Assembly: GCA_964617665.1 (NCBI GenBank)
Contig: CAZUAH010000296.1
Span: 1 to 16,874 of the forward strand
Reading direction: 5' to 3'
DNA length: 16,874 nt
Source of the DNA: JADHUC01 sp964617665
GTDB lineage: Bacteria; Planctomycetota; Planctomycetia; Pirellulales; Pirellulaceae
Part shown: positions 1 through 7,326 of the stretch, piece after piece
How the letters are laid out: the number at the start of each line of letters is the position of its first letter
How positions within the stretch are numbered: the stretch's first letter is position 1
Notes under the pieces: generated by a model
What the model saw: only the letters and a program-made list of their open reading frames with translations
Told to the model about the DNA's origin: nothing
Database searches by the model: none
Translations under genes and position numbers: made by a program

Positions 1-1569
1 CGCCGGCCGGTGGCGGTAATGATCGTTTGTGTGCCGCCAGTGCTGGGGACGTTTTGGACGCTGGGCGCTTTGGGATTGGCTGGCGAGTCGATCAATACAT
101 TCAATAGCATTCTGCCGACTCTAGTCATGGTTGTGGGGTTCACGGACGCCGTCCATTTCATGATGGATATTCGGCGCAGCCGCCAACAGGGCTTGTCCCG
201 ACGGGACGCCGCGGCCATGTCCCTGCGACACCTGTTTCTTCCGTGTCTTCTCACGTCGGTGACCACGGCCATTGGCTTCGGCTCGCTAGTCGTGGCACAG
301 ATCGACGTGATTCAACGTTTCGGCATAGCTTGCGCGGCCGGCGCCATCCTGAATTTCTTTGCTGTGGTGCCACTCGTGCCGCTTCTGGTAAGCACGCGGT
401 TGGGCAAGTACGTTGCGGATGGCAATGTCCACTCGTCCACGGAGGCCCACGCTCATCGATTCTTGGATCCAGTCGTTGGCTGGATCACACACCACGCGAA
501 AACGATCACCGTGGCGGCGTCGTTGATTACCGTAGGTCTTGTGCTCTTAGCAACTCGCTTAGAGCCCGATAACCGTATCTACAATGGCATTCCCGCGCAC
601 AGCTCGTCTTATCGGTCGCTCTGTCATTGCGACGAAGTTTTCGGCGGCGCGTTGTTCACCTATGTGGTGGTGGACTGGCCGGAAGAGCACGACTTGGATT
701 CACCGGAAGTTTTGGAGGCATTGGTTGACGTTCATAACGTGCTGGGGCGGCCGAGCGAACTCGGAATGCCGTTTTCAGTGGTGAATCTGCTGTTGGCCTT
801 GCCGCACCCCAAGAACCGCTTGGCAAGCGCCGTGAAGTATCTGGACTCGGTGCCGGACGATGTGGTCGAGCGTTTTGTGCGCCGCGATCTCGGAAAAGCT
901 GTGGTAAACGTCCAGACGCCGGATTTGGGCGCTCGGGCCTTGGCGCCTGTGTACGCGGACCTGGAAGCGGAGCTGAGATTGCTCGAGGAAGAATACCCGG
1001 GTTTTCAGTTGAACCTTACTGGTTCTACGGTTGTTGGCTCACGAAACGTCAACCTGATGATTGTGGATCTGTCGCGGAGCCTTGCGCTGGCGGCCGTGGT
1101 GATCTTCATTGTGATCAGCGTATCGTACCGGTCCGTACGGTTTGGGCTGTTGAGCATTCTCCCCAACGTGTTTCCACTGGTGTGCGCTGCGGCGATCCTT
1201 TGGCTGCGTGGCGGTTCGCTGGAAATGGCGGCCGTCACGACGTTCAGCGTCTGTCTAGGGATCGCCGTCGACGACACGATTCATTTGATCAGCAGGTATT
1301 GTGTCGAGAGAAAGCATGCGCTGGGCGTACACGACGCTGTGCGGCGAGCGGTTGGGAAGGTCGGCGCAGCACTGACGGTCACCACGTTGACACTGGTCGG
1401 CGGATTCGGCGCCGGGCTACTCAGCGAACTGCCGGCCATACGACTGTTTAGCCTGCTGGCGAGCGTCGCTCTAATCACGGCTTTGGCAGCAGTCGTGCTG
1501 GTCCTGCCAGCCCTGCTTCTCTGTTTCGGTGGCGGGCAATCGCACGCGCAGCCGGAGGACGCCGGATAA
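1..1569 (+). CDS. RND/MMPL-superfamily transporter, C-terminal part (5' end outside window)
   Basis: This is an inner-membrane protein of the RND superfamily (MMPL/HpnN-like), expected to export lipids or other hydrophobic molecules using the proton gradient. The frame is open to base 1 with no ribosome binding site before the GTG at base 10, so the gene starts upstream. Numbered from that GTG, hydrophobic segments lie near residues 3-25, 33-53, 74-97, 104-127 and 165-181. A soluble loop of about 170 residues (roughly 183-353) follows, then segments near 357-372, 379-399, 406-427, 453-471 and 479-507. The two halves carry equivalent TM4-type motifs: GFTDAVHF (43-50) and GIAVDDTIH (417-425), the second with the acidic pair expected for proton relay. 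The first N-terminal segment and first large loop are missing. The substrate cannot be told from sequence. Family assignment is firm, subfamily is not. Confidence 0.88.
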   Translation, partial: RRPVAVMIVCVPPVLGTFWTLGALGLAGESINTFNSILPTLVMVVGFTDAVHFMMDIRRSRQQGLSRRDAAAMSLRHLFLPCLLTSVTTAIGFGSLVVAQIDVIQRFGIACAAGAILNFFAVVPLVPLLVSTRLGKYVADGNVHSSTEAHAHRFLDPVVGWITHHAKTITVAASLITVGLVLLATRLEPDNRIYNGIPAHSSSYRSLCHCDEVFGGALFTYVVVDWPEEHDLDSPEVLEALVDVHNVLGRPSELGMPFSVVNLLLALPHPKNRLASAVKYLDSVPDDVVERFVRRDLGKAVVNVQTPDLGARALAPVYADLEAELRLLEEEYPGFQLNLTGSTVVGSRNVNLMIVDLSRSLALAAVVIFIVISVSYRSVRFGLLSILPNVFPLVCAAAILWLRGGSLEMAAVTTFSVCLGIAVDDTIHLISRYCVERKHALGVHDAVRRAVGKVGAALTVTTLTLVGGFGAGLLSELPAIRLFSLLASVALITALAAVVLVLPALLLCFGGGQSHAQPEDAG

Positions 1570-1592
1570 TCGCCAAGCGGACGTTCCCCTGA

Positions 1593-1598
1593 TATACT
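1593..1598 (+). promoter_or_regulatory. Possible -10 box ahead of the RidA-family gene
   Basis: TATACT matches the sigma-70 -10 consensus at five of six positions and lies 43 bases before the RidA-family start. No good -35 hexamer is seen 16-18 bases upstream, where the end of the transporter gene lies. The gene could instead be read through from the transporter. The call is weak. Confidence 0.3.
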
Positions 1599-1641
1599 GT
1601 TCGCCGACGATGTCTGAGCTTCCTAACACGGGATACCTGCT

Positions 1642-2109
1642 ATGAGCGCAGAACAGAAACTCGAAAACTTGGGCCTCGAACTCCCTCCCGCACCAAAGCC
1701 GATGGGTGTCTACAGGCCGTTGCTGGTCGTTGGCAGCATGGCATACACGTCCGGCCACGGCCCCGTGAGATTAGACGGTTCTTTGATCCAAGGCCGAATT
1801 GGCACGGATGTAGATCAGCAGGGCGGCTACGACGCTGCCCGACAAACAGGTTTGGCAATTCTGGCTACGTTGCGAGCGGAACTGGGCAGCCTGGAGCGCG
1901 TGAAGCGGGTCGTGAAAACGTTGGGGCTGGTCAACTGTACGCCTGATTTCGAATCTCAGCCTGCCGTGATCAACGGTTTCAGCGACTTGATGGTGGAAGT
2001 GTTCGGTCCGGAAAACGGCGTCGGAGCCCGTAGTGCCGTCGGCGCGGGTTCGCTGCCCGGGAATATTGCCGTGGAGATCGAGGCCATCTTTGAAATCGAG
2101 CCCGGTTAG
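1642..2109 (+). CDS. RidA/YjgF/YER057c/UK114-family protein
   Basis: The 155-residue protein belongs to the RidA superfamily of small trimeric proteins. Archetypal RidA hydrolyses reactive enamine/imine intermediates made by PLP enzymes such as threonine dehydratase. The C-terminal signature is clear: Arg130 in GARSAVGAGSLPG, then VEIEAI with Glu145. The 15-residue Arg-Glu spacing matches the substrate-binding Arg105 and Glu120 of E. coli RidA. The N-terminal LPPAPKPMGVYRP stretch and the 155-residue length (RidA is about 128) point to the longer UK114-like subgroup, often annotated only as a RidA-family protein. Deaminase activity is therefore likely but not certain. The start is ATG with a weak GGGATA-like ribosome site. 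The gene follows the transporter by 72 bases. It converges on the minus-strand protease fusion across the assembly gap. Confidence 0.9.
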   Translation: MSAEQKLENLGLELPPAPKPMGVYRPLLVVGSMAYTSGHGPVRLDGSLIQGRIGTDVDQQGGYDAARQTGLAILATLRAELGSLERVKRVVKTLGLVNCTPDFESQPAVINGFSDLMVEVFGPENGVGARSAVGAGSLPGNIAVEIEAIFEIEPG

Positions 2110-2127
2110 AGCGCGCGTCAGGTCGCC

Positions 2128-2182
2128 GTAGCGTCATATTGTCAGTCTTGCTCGGGAGTCACGCCGCCGCGACTGCCACACG
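2128..2182. repeat. 55-base direct repeat, left copy, abutting the N run
   Basis: This stretch, beginning GTAGCGTCATATTG and ending GACTGCCACACG, is identical over all 55 bases to 2283-2337. The two copies touch the N run on either side. The pattern fits two contig ends that share one de Bruijn graph k-mer, not a biological repeat. Confidence 0.95.
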
Positions 2183-2282
2183 NNNNNNNNNNNNNNNNNN
2201 NNNNNNNNNNNNNNNNNNNNNNNNNNNNNNNNNNNNNNNNNNNNNNNNNNNNNNNNNNNNNNNNNNNNNNNNNNNNNNNNNN
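2183..2282. other. Assembly gap of exactly 100 N
   Basis: The run contains 100 undetermined bases, the conventional placeholder for a scaffold gap of unknown size. Identical 55-base ends on both sides suggest the contigs overlap and that little or nothing is missing. Collapsing the overlap would leave about 76 bases between the RidA-family and protease stop codons. Confidence 0.97.
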
Positions 2283-2337
2283 GTAGCGTCATATTGTCAG
2301 TCTTGCTCGGGAGTCACGCCGCCGCGACTGCCACACG
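2283..2337. repeat. 55-base direct repeat, right copy, abutting the N run
   Basis: This is an exact copy of 2128-2182 starting at the first base after the N run. It ends three bases before the stop codon of the minus-strand protease fusion. It is best read as the overlapping end of the next contig. Confidence 0.95.
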
Positions 2338-2340
2338 CAG

Positions 2341-3771
2341 TTAGTATCCTGACTGGCCGCGAATGACTGTTTCGCCGGGATGGTCGCCGAGCGAGGTGCG
2401 CGGCGGACGCGTGGCGATCGACGCGTCGGCTGGGGACGTGTCCAGTACGACCGGTTCTACGTTGCGCATGCTCCGCGATTCCATCGCCAATCGGTTTAGC
2501 AGGTCCCTGGGAGGCCGATCAAGGAAGATGACTTGGGGGCGTTCCTGGGGATTCGACTTGGAACGGACGATGCAAATGACCTCGGTGTCATCCGATATCG
2601 GGCCTCGTTCATCAAATGTTCGCGGTTCTTGCGGCACAGCGGCCAGCGGCGATACCGGTTCCAGTTGCCGATCGTCCAGCGGCGATCGTGGCATCGTCCT
2701 GGGCATCGACGGCGGTTGACGCAACGAGTGCTGGTCGGTGGCGGGTGGAGACGGCGGTGTGTGCGTCGCGGCGAGTTGCGTCGCGTTTCTTTCATAGACT
2801 GCGGTCAACCCGGACTTGTCCAAGTTGTCTTGGACCAACGAGAGGGCGGCATAGATTCCTTCACGATCGGTTGGGCTGGCCAGGTTACATACGCCGATCA
2901 ATCGACCGTCTGCCGAAAACAGACCACCACCGCTGCGGCCAATTGCCGGCTCGCCGGCCGCCACGATGTTGGGCGGCATGACGTACTTGTTAATCGCGGT
3001 CACGCTGGTCTCGTGCAGCGTAGGGTTGTTGCCGTGATCGCAGCCGATAGAGAACGCTCGATCGCCGACGCGCACCTGATACGTTTTGGGCGGCACCGGG
3101 ACGGAGGCCACTTTGACGCTTGGCCGGATGGCGACCAGCGCGACGTCTTCCTCCAGGTTGTAGCCAATCAATTGTCCATACACGGGGCCTTTTGCGCCGG
3201 GAGCAAATAGGTCCACGATAATCTTTCCGCGACCACCCGAATCACGAAAGATGTGTCCGCAGGTGACAATCAGCGCTTCGTCGCCGTGCATGTCGATAAT
3301 GGTCCCCGTGCCGAACGAGTTGCCCTTCGGGTCCTCGATGCGCAGCCGGACGGTCGCGTGCATTGCGCGGGATCGTGGATCAACGCCCGACGACGAAACA
3401 GGATTCCGCGGCACGTGGGCCACCGGTATGACTTGGCTGTCGTTGGCCACCGGCTGTATGCTGGCCGGCTTGGTCTTTGGGAACATGCCGACAAGCTGCG
3501 AGTAGCTGGTTGGTCCAGAAACGCGACCTACCTCTTGACCGCCAACCGTCATCACGAACGTGGGAACGCCACGGACGCGGTATTTCCGGGTGAGTTGCTG
3601 TTCGCGATCGATGTTCACCTTACGAACGGGATAGCCCTCCGAGATCAGCTTCCGGACGACTGGATCCATCGTGCGGCAGGGGCCGCACCAATCGGCATAG
3701 AAATCTAGTAGGACAGGTTGGCCCGGGTTAGACAGGGCGGCCAAAAGCGCGAGGCTTTGGAGCGTGATCAT
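2341..3771 (-). CDS. Thioredoxin-trypsin-like serine protease fusion protein
   Basis: The 476-residue protein joins two domains. Residues 1-100 are a thioredoxin fold with the redox motif WCGPC (28-32) and cis-proline Pro70 in RGVPTF. Residues about 138-320 resemble a trypsin-like (S1, HtrA-type) protease with a complete candidate triad: His173 in VTCGH, Asp209 in EEDVALVAI and Ser280 in GRSGGG. Residues 320-476 are rich in proline, serine and arginine and probably disordered, apart from a compact stretch near 395-435. No PDZ domain is seen. The start is strongly supported by AAGGAGG seven bases upstream. The first 14 residues are hydrophobic but could be the first thioredoxin helix, so localisation is unclear. 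A plausible role is redox-linked proteolysis or protein quality control, which is inference. The gene stands alone, with a possible operator dyad at 3838-3860. Confidence 0.87.
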   Translation of the reverse strand: MITLQSLALLAALSNPGQPVLLDFYADWCGPCRTMDPVVRKLISEGYPVRKVNIDREQQLTRKYRVRGVPTFVMTVGGQEVGRVSGPTSYSQLVGMFPKTKPASIQPVANDSQVIPVAHVPRNPVSSSGVDPRSRAMHATVRLRIEDPKGNSFGTGTIIDMHGDEALIVTCGHIFRDSGGRGKIIVDLFAPGAKGPVYGQLIGYNLEEDVALVAIRPSVKVASVPVPPKTYQVRVGDRAFSIGCDHGNNPTLHETSVTAINKYVMPPNIVAAGEPAIGRSGGGLFSADGRLIGVCNLASPTDREGIYAALSLVQDNLDKSGLTAVYERNATQLAATHTPPSPPATDQHSLRQPPSMPRTMPRSPLDDRQLEPVSPLAAVPQEPRTFDERGPISDDTEVICIVRSKSNPQERPQVIFLDRPPRDLLNRLAMESRSMRNVEPVVLDTSPADASIATRPPRTSLGDHPGETVIRGQSGY

Positions 3772-4123
3772 CGTTTCCCTCCTTGGATTCGATGAGCAGA
3801 GGTTGTGTGGAAAGCTGCAACAATGTGGTCCGATTTTGAAATTGTTACAAGTCCAATTTCATCACTTCTGACGTCCCGCCCCCAGAACTCTGCCAGTATC
3901 GGACCGAACCCGCTATTCTGCATCTCTTGTGCCGGGCTTGCGAGAACGCGTGCTAGCACCTCGTTGGTGCTCTTGGTACTGCGGCTCGAAGGCGTAACAT
4001 AGTTTTCAGGTCGCGAGCGGAATTCGGTTTCCGCTGCCGCCTTCGGCAGACGCCGTGAGTCGACTACACTGGGACGCGGGAACGTGATTCATTCGACGTA
4101 CAAGAGCGTGGAGGGAAAAGGTC
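3772..4123. other. 352-base non-coding region between divergent genes
   Basis: This region must hold the promoters of the minus-strand protease fusion and the plus-strand GH127 gene, but no convincing -35/-10 pair is seen for either. TACACT at 4065-4070 is a possible plus-strand -10 box without a good -35. There is a 7-base dyad at 3838-3860 and a short perfect hairpin CTGCCG-CCTT-CGGCAG at 4034-4049 with no T-tract. A 63-codon minus-strand frame (3768-3959) has no supporting ribosome site and is not called. Nothing else is recognised. Confidence 0.6.
3838..3860. promoter_or_regulatory. Operator-like AT-rich dyad upstream of the protease fusion
   Basis: GAAATTG (3838-3844) and CAATTTC (3854-3860) are perfect inverted repeats separated by nine bases. 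The centre lies 78 bases upstream of the protease-fusion start. The dyad is AT-rich in a GC-rich setting, as expected for a repressor or activator site. A 7-base arm can arise by chance and no regulator gene lies nearby. Confidence 0.3.
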
Positions 4124-6100
4124 GTGTCTTTGCGGTTCGTTGCCATACTTCTTCTGGGGCTTGGCTTCGTCGTTCATTCGTCGAAAGCAGCTGGCCGCAG
4201 GATACGCGACGATTCGCGGTCCAATAGCCCGCGATCATACCAGTGCGCTAAGGTCCGACCCACGACGTGGCGAGATACCAAGATCACAGGCGGATTTTGG
4301 AAGCCCATCCGTGATCGGTCACGCGATGTCGGTGTGCCCGACTACCTGAAGAAGTTCGAAGAGCACGGTTTCATCGACAACTTTCGCTACGTTGCCGAAC
4401 AGGTGGCTCACAAGCACAACGGAGGGCCGAACAACAACGAATTCGTCTACAAGCACTTGGAGGCGATGGGCTATTACGCCGCGGAGAGCGACACAATTGC
4501 CGGTTTGCACAAGCGGTTGGCAGACACGATCCTTGCGGCGCAGCAGCCGGACGGGTACCTGAACACTTTTTACGAGAACCCGATCAACAAGGAGAAAGGT
4601 CGAAAGCGTTTCCAGCCGAGAAACCGCTTCGAGTTCTACAATTTCGGTCATTTCACGCAGGCGGCGATTGCCCACTATTACGCCACCGGGGATAGGCGTC
4701 TGCTGGACGGCGCCGTGCGTTTCGCCGATTTGATCATCGACGCCTTCGCCGACCCCAACGACTTGCCGTACGACCTCTACCGAGGTCCTGTGAACCAGAA
4801 GTACGAGCACCCGAACCACGAATTGGCGATGGTCGAGTTGTATCGTGCGACTGGCGACACGCGGTATCTGGACTTTGTCCGCCAGACCCTGGACGAATAC
4901 GAGTTCTTCGGCCCGAAATTCAACGAAATCTGGGGCCACGCCGTGCAGGAGACATTGCTGTGTGCCGGCGCGACGGATCTGTATTTGGAGACAGGTGATT
5001 CGAAGCTCTGGCAGGTGATCCAGCGTCTGTGGACGGACATGCACGACCGCAAGATGTACATCATCGGCGGCGTCGGCTCGACGAACCATGGCGAGGCTTA
5101 TGGGAAGGCGTTCGAGCTGCCCCATGCGACCGCCTACTGCGAGACGTGCGCGGCGATCTCGCTGGTGTTCTGGAACCACAAGATGCTGTTGGCAACGAGA
5201 GAATCGAAATACGCCGACGAGATGGAACGATCGCTATACAACAACGTGCTCAGTGGGATTTCGCTTTCCGGCACCGAGTATTTCTATCCCAATCCGCTGC
5301 GATTCAATCCGAATCGGCCCGGTCGAAACGGCACACGTTCAGGGTGGTTTGGCTGTTCGTGTTGCCCGCCCAACGTACATCGACTCTTTGCATCACTGAA
5401 CCAGTACATCTACACGTGCGATGATCGCGGGCTTCAGGTCAATCTCTTCGTAGATTCCGAGATGCAACACGTGTTGCCTGACGGCACCGAGGTACGGCTG
5501 ACACAGACGACGGAATACCCGTGGGGTGAGAACGCTACGATCGCATTGAAGCTGGATTCGCCCATTCGCTTTGTTTTGTCGTTACGCATCCCCGGCTGGT
5601 GTGAGGGGTCTATTGCATTCGTGAACGGCCGGCCTGTGACGGGGAGCGAACGCGATTGGGGATATTGGAGAATCGACCGGCTTTGGAAAAACAAGGATGT
5701 GGTCAAACTGTGTCTTCCGCTCAACCCGCGTGTCATCCCGGGCGACGAACGGGTCAAAGATCAGACCGGACGATTGGCCATTATGCGTGGGCCGTTCGTG
5801 TATTGTCTGGAAGCCCACGACAATCAAGCAGTGGAGCTGGACCGGTTCGTTGTCCCCAGAGACATTGAGCTGACCTTGATGCGTGAGCCCGATGTGTTGG
5901 GCGGCGCAGTAACACTGTCGGGCCGGGCCAAGGCAGTATCCAGCGACGGCGAACTGAAAGACGTGCCAATCAAAGCGATTCCGTATTACACGTGGGCCAA
6001 CCGTGGAACGGGCTGGATGGAGGTCTGGCTGCCGCACGACGTGGCGATTTTGCCCAAGCCGAAGTCTGGCAGCGACGTTGGTATGCGGCCACCGAATTGA
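4124..6100 (+). CDS. GH127 beta-L-arabinofuranosidase-type glycoside hydrolase, secreted
   Basis: The 658-residue protein belongs to glycoside hydrolase family 127 (formerly DUF1680), whose archetype HypBA1 releases L-arabinose from beta-arabinofuranosides. Residues 1-23 form a Sec signal peptide, so it acts outside the cytoplasm. The catalytic domain is an (alpha/alpha)6 barrel followed by beta domains from about residue 430. The expected zinc and catalytic residues are all visible: Glu324 (acid/base equivalent), Glu340 and Cys342 in YCETCA, and Cys413-Cys414 in CSCCPPN, where Cys413 would be the nucleophile. Their numbering is within a few residues of HypBA1 (Glu322, Glu338, Cys340, Cys417, Cys418). 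The start is GTG with GGAGGG about nine bases upstream. No sugar transporter or regulator lies beside it; the next gene is a dehydrogenase. Family is certain, but the natural substrate could be another arabinose-containing glycan. Confidence 0.93.
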   Translation: MSLRFVAILLLGLGFVVHSSKAAGRRIRDDSRSNSPRSYQCAKVRPTTWRDTKITGGFWKPIRDRSRDVGVPDYLKKFEEHGFIDNFRYVAEQVAHKHNGGPNNNEFVYKHLEAMGYYAAESDTIAGLHKRLADTILAAQQPDGYLNTFYENPINKEKGRKRFQPRNRFEFYNFGHFTQAAIAHYYATGDRRLLDGAVRFADLIIDAFADPNDLPYDLYRGPVNQKYEHPNHELAMVELYRATGDTRYLDFVRQTLDEYEFFGPKFNEIWGHAVQETLLCAGATDLYLETGDSKLWQVIQRLWTDMHDRKMYIIGGVGSTNHGEAYGKAFELPHATAYCETCAAISLVFWNHKMLLATRESKYADEMERSLYNNVLSGISLSGTEYFYPNPLRFNPNRPGRNGTRSGWFGCSCCPPNVHRLFASLNQYIYTCDDRGLQVNLFVDSEMQHVLPDGTEVRLTQTTEYPWGENATIALKLDSPIRFVLSLRIPGWCEGSIAFVNGRPVTGSERDWGYWRIDRLWKNKDVVKLCLPLNPRVIPGDERVKDQTGRLAIMRGPFVYCLEAHDNQAVELDRFVVPRDIELTLMREPDVLGGAVTLSGRAKAVSSDGELKDVPIKAIPYYTWANRGTGWMEVWLPHDVAILPKPKSGSDVGMRPPN

Positions 6101-6114
6101 AATGTACGCATACA

Positions 6115-6200
6115 TCGTTTAACCCCGAGCCGGAAGGCGACGATCGTGGCGCGTTGGGCCGTTCTCGACAACCGTCGCCTTCCGGCTCGGGGTTAAACGA
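6115..6200. repeat. Perfect 28-base inverted repeat with 30-base loop (REPIN/REP-like hairpin)
   Basis: Arms 6115-6142 and 6173-6200 are perfect reverse complements. Each arm contains a TTTAACCCCGAGCCGG core followed by AAGGCGACG, or its complement. The loop (6143-6172) is itself GC-rich. The element begins 14 bases after the GH127 stop codon and ends 48 bases before the dehydrogenase start. It has no T-tract, so it is not a standard intrinsic terminator, though a stem this stable would block transcripts or protect the GH127 mRNA 3' end. Two inverted REP-like units around a spacer is the architecture of a REPIN, which RAYT transposases mobilise. No other copy is seen in this window. Confidence 0.85.
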
Positions 6201-6248
6201 GGACACGACAAACAGGCAGTACTACAACGATTCAGGGCGGAGAACTGA

Positions 6249-7313
6249 ATGACAGGACAGCTTATCCCAGCGGCTCGACTGCATGGTCCGGGCGACTTGC
6301 GAATTGACAGTGTGCCGCATCCCGGCGAACCGGCTCCGGGCGAAGCGCTGGTACGCGTTGAGGTTGTCGGGATCTGCGGATCGGACCTGCACGCTTTCCG
6401 TCATGGCGGCACGGGCGGCGAGGATCCCCAAGGACCGATTGTCATGGGACACGAGTTCGCAGGCGTTGTTGAGTGCGTGGGTGATCGGGCCAGCGACGGA
6501 GAAGGGCGACCGCTCGCAGGCGGTGCTCGTGTTGCCGTCGATCCCGCTCAACCTTGCGGCAAGTGTGAATGGTGCCTTCGCGGCGATCCGAATCTCTGCC
6601 CTACGATCAAGTTCTGCGGTTTGTGGCCTACGGATGGGGCGTTACGACCGTACATTCGCGTGCCAGCGGATACTTGTTTCCCCGTTCCCGAGGGCATGAG
6701 TGCCGCGACGGCCACCATGCTGGAACCACTGGGCGTTGCGATTCATGCGATGGATTTGGCCAAGCTGCGCGTCGGCGAGAGCCTTGCGGTAATCGGAACG
6801 GGATCAATCGGCTTATGCACACTGCAACTCACAGCGATGGGGCACGCCGGACCTGTCTTTGCGGCCGATCAGTTGCCGTGGCGAGCAGACTACGCCGCGA
6901 AATGCGGAGCGAGCGCAGCGTTTTGCAGTCGCGACACGGACATCGTTCGCGAAGTTCTGGATGCTACTAGTCAACGCGGTGTCGATGTGGTCATTGAGGC
7001 GACCACCGGCGGCGGAGCGGTGCAGCAGGGTGCCGAAATGCTCGCTCCCGGCGGGCGGTTGATCGTGGTTGGGATTGACGAGGAAGACCAGCTCACGCTG
7101 CGGCACTCGACGGCCCGGCGCAAAGGGCTGACTATCCGAATGGTCCGTCGCATGAAGCACGCCTACCCGCGAGCCATCCGGTTGGCGGCGCACGGCGGGC
7201 TCGACCTGACGGGCCTCATTACCCACTGGTTTCCGCTTGAGCAATGCCCGGAGGCGTTTGCCTTGAACGCCGACTACCGCGACGGCGTTATCAAGGCCAT
7301 GATCGAGATTTGA
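6249..7313 (+). CDS. Zinc-dependent medium-chain alcohol/polyol dehydrogenase
   Basis: The 354-residue cytoplasmic protein is a medium-chain dehydrogenase/reductase of the alcohol, sorbitol and threonine dehydrogenase group, oxidising an alcohol to a ketone or aldehyde with NAD(P). Catalytic zinc ligands are Cys43 (GICGSD), His68-Glu69 (GHEFAG) and probably Glu159. A structural zinc site is formed by Cys103, Cys106, Cys109 and Cys117. The Rossmann motif GTGSIG is at 183-188. Length is typical. The start is ATG with GGAG six bases upstream. It follows GH127 on the same strand across the inverted repeat, so a role in oxidising a released sugar or polyol is possible, but this is inference from adjacency. 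L-threonine or aliphatic alcohols are alternative substrates. It converges with the Dabb gene, leaving only 13 bases between stop codons. Confidence 0.9.
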   Translation: MTGQLIPAARLHGPGDLRIDSVPHPGEPAPGEALVRVEVVGICGSDLHAFRHGGTGGEDPQGPIVMGHEFAGVVECVGDRASDGEGRPLAGGARVAVDPAQPCGKCEWCLRGDPNLCPTIKFCGLWPTDGALRPYIRVPADTCFPVPEGMSAATATMLEPLGVAIHAMDLAKLRVGESLAVIGTGSIGLCTLQLTAMGHAGPVFAADQLPWRADYAAKCGASAAFCSRDTDIVREVLDATSQRGVDVVIEATTGGGAVQQGAEMLAPGGRLIVVGIDEEDQLTLRHSTARRKGLTIRMVRRMKHAYPRAIRLAAHGGLDLTGLITHWFPLEQCPEAFALNADYRDGVIKAMIEI

Positions 7314-7326
7314 ATGGTACGTGCGG

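Noticed and set aside
2139..2366. Open frame running through the N run
   Set aside because: It exists only because N codons are not stops; most of it is undetermined sequence and the rest is the duplicated contig end.
3768..3959. 63-codon minus-strand frame whose stop overlaps the protease-fusion start as ATGA
   Set aside because: The overlap looks like coupling, but the frame has no ribosome site or recognisable domain, and the strong AAGGAGG inside it clearly serves the protease fusion.
4319..5179. Long minus-strand open frame (286 codons) antisense to GH127
   Set aside because: The plus strand here encodes a GH127 catalytic domain with all key residues; the antisense frame shows no domain and arises from GC-rich codon use.
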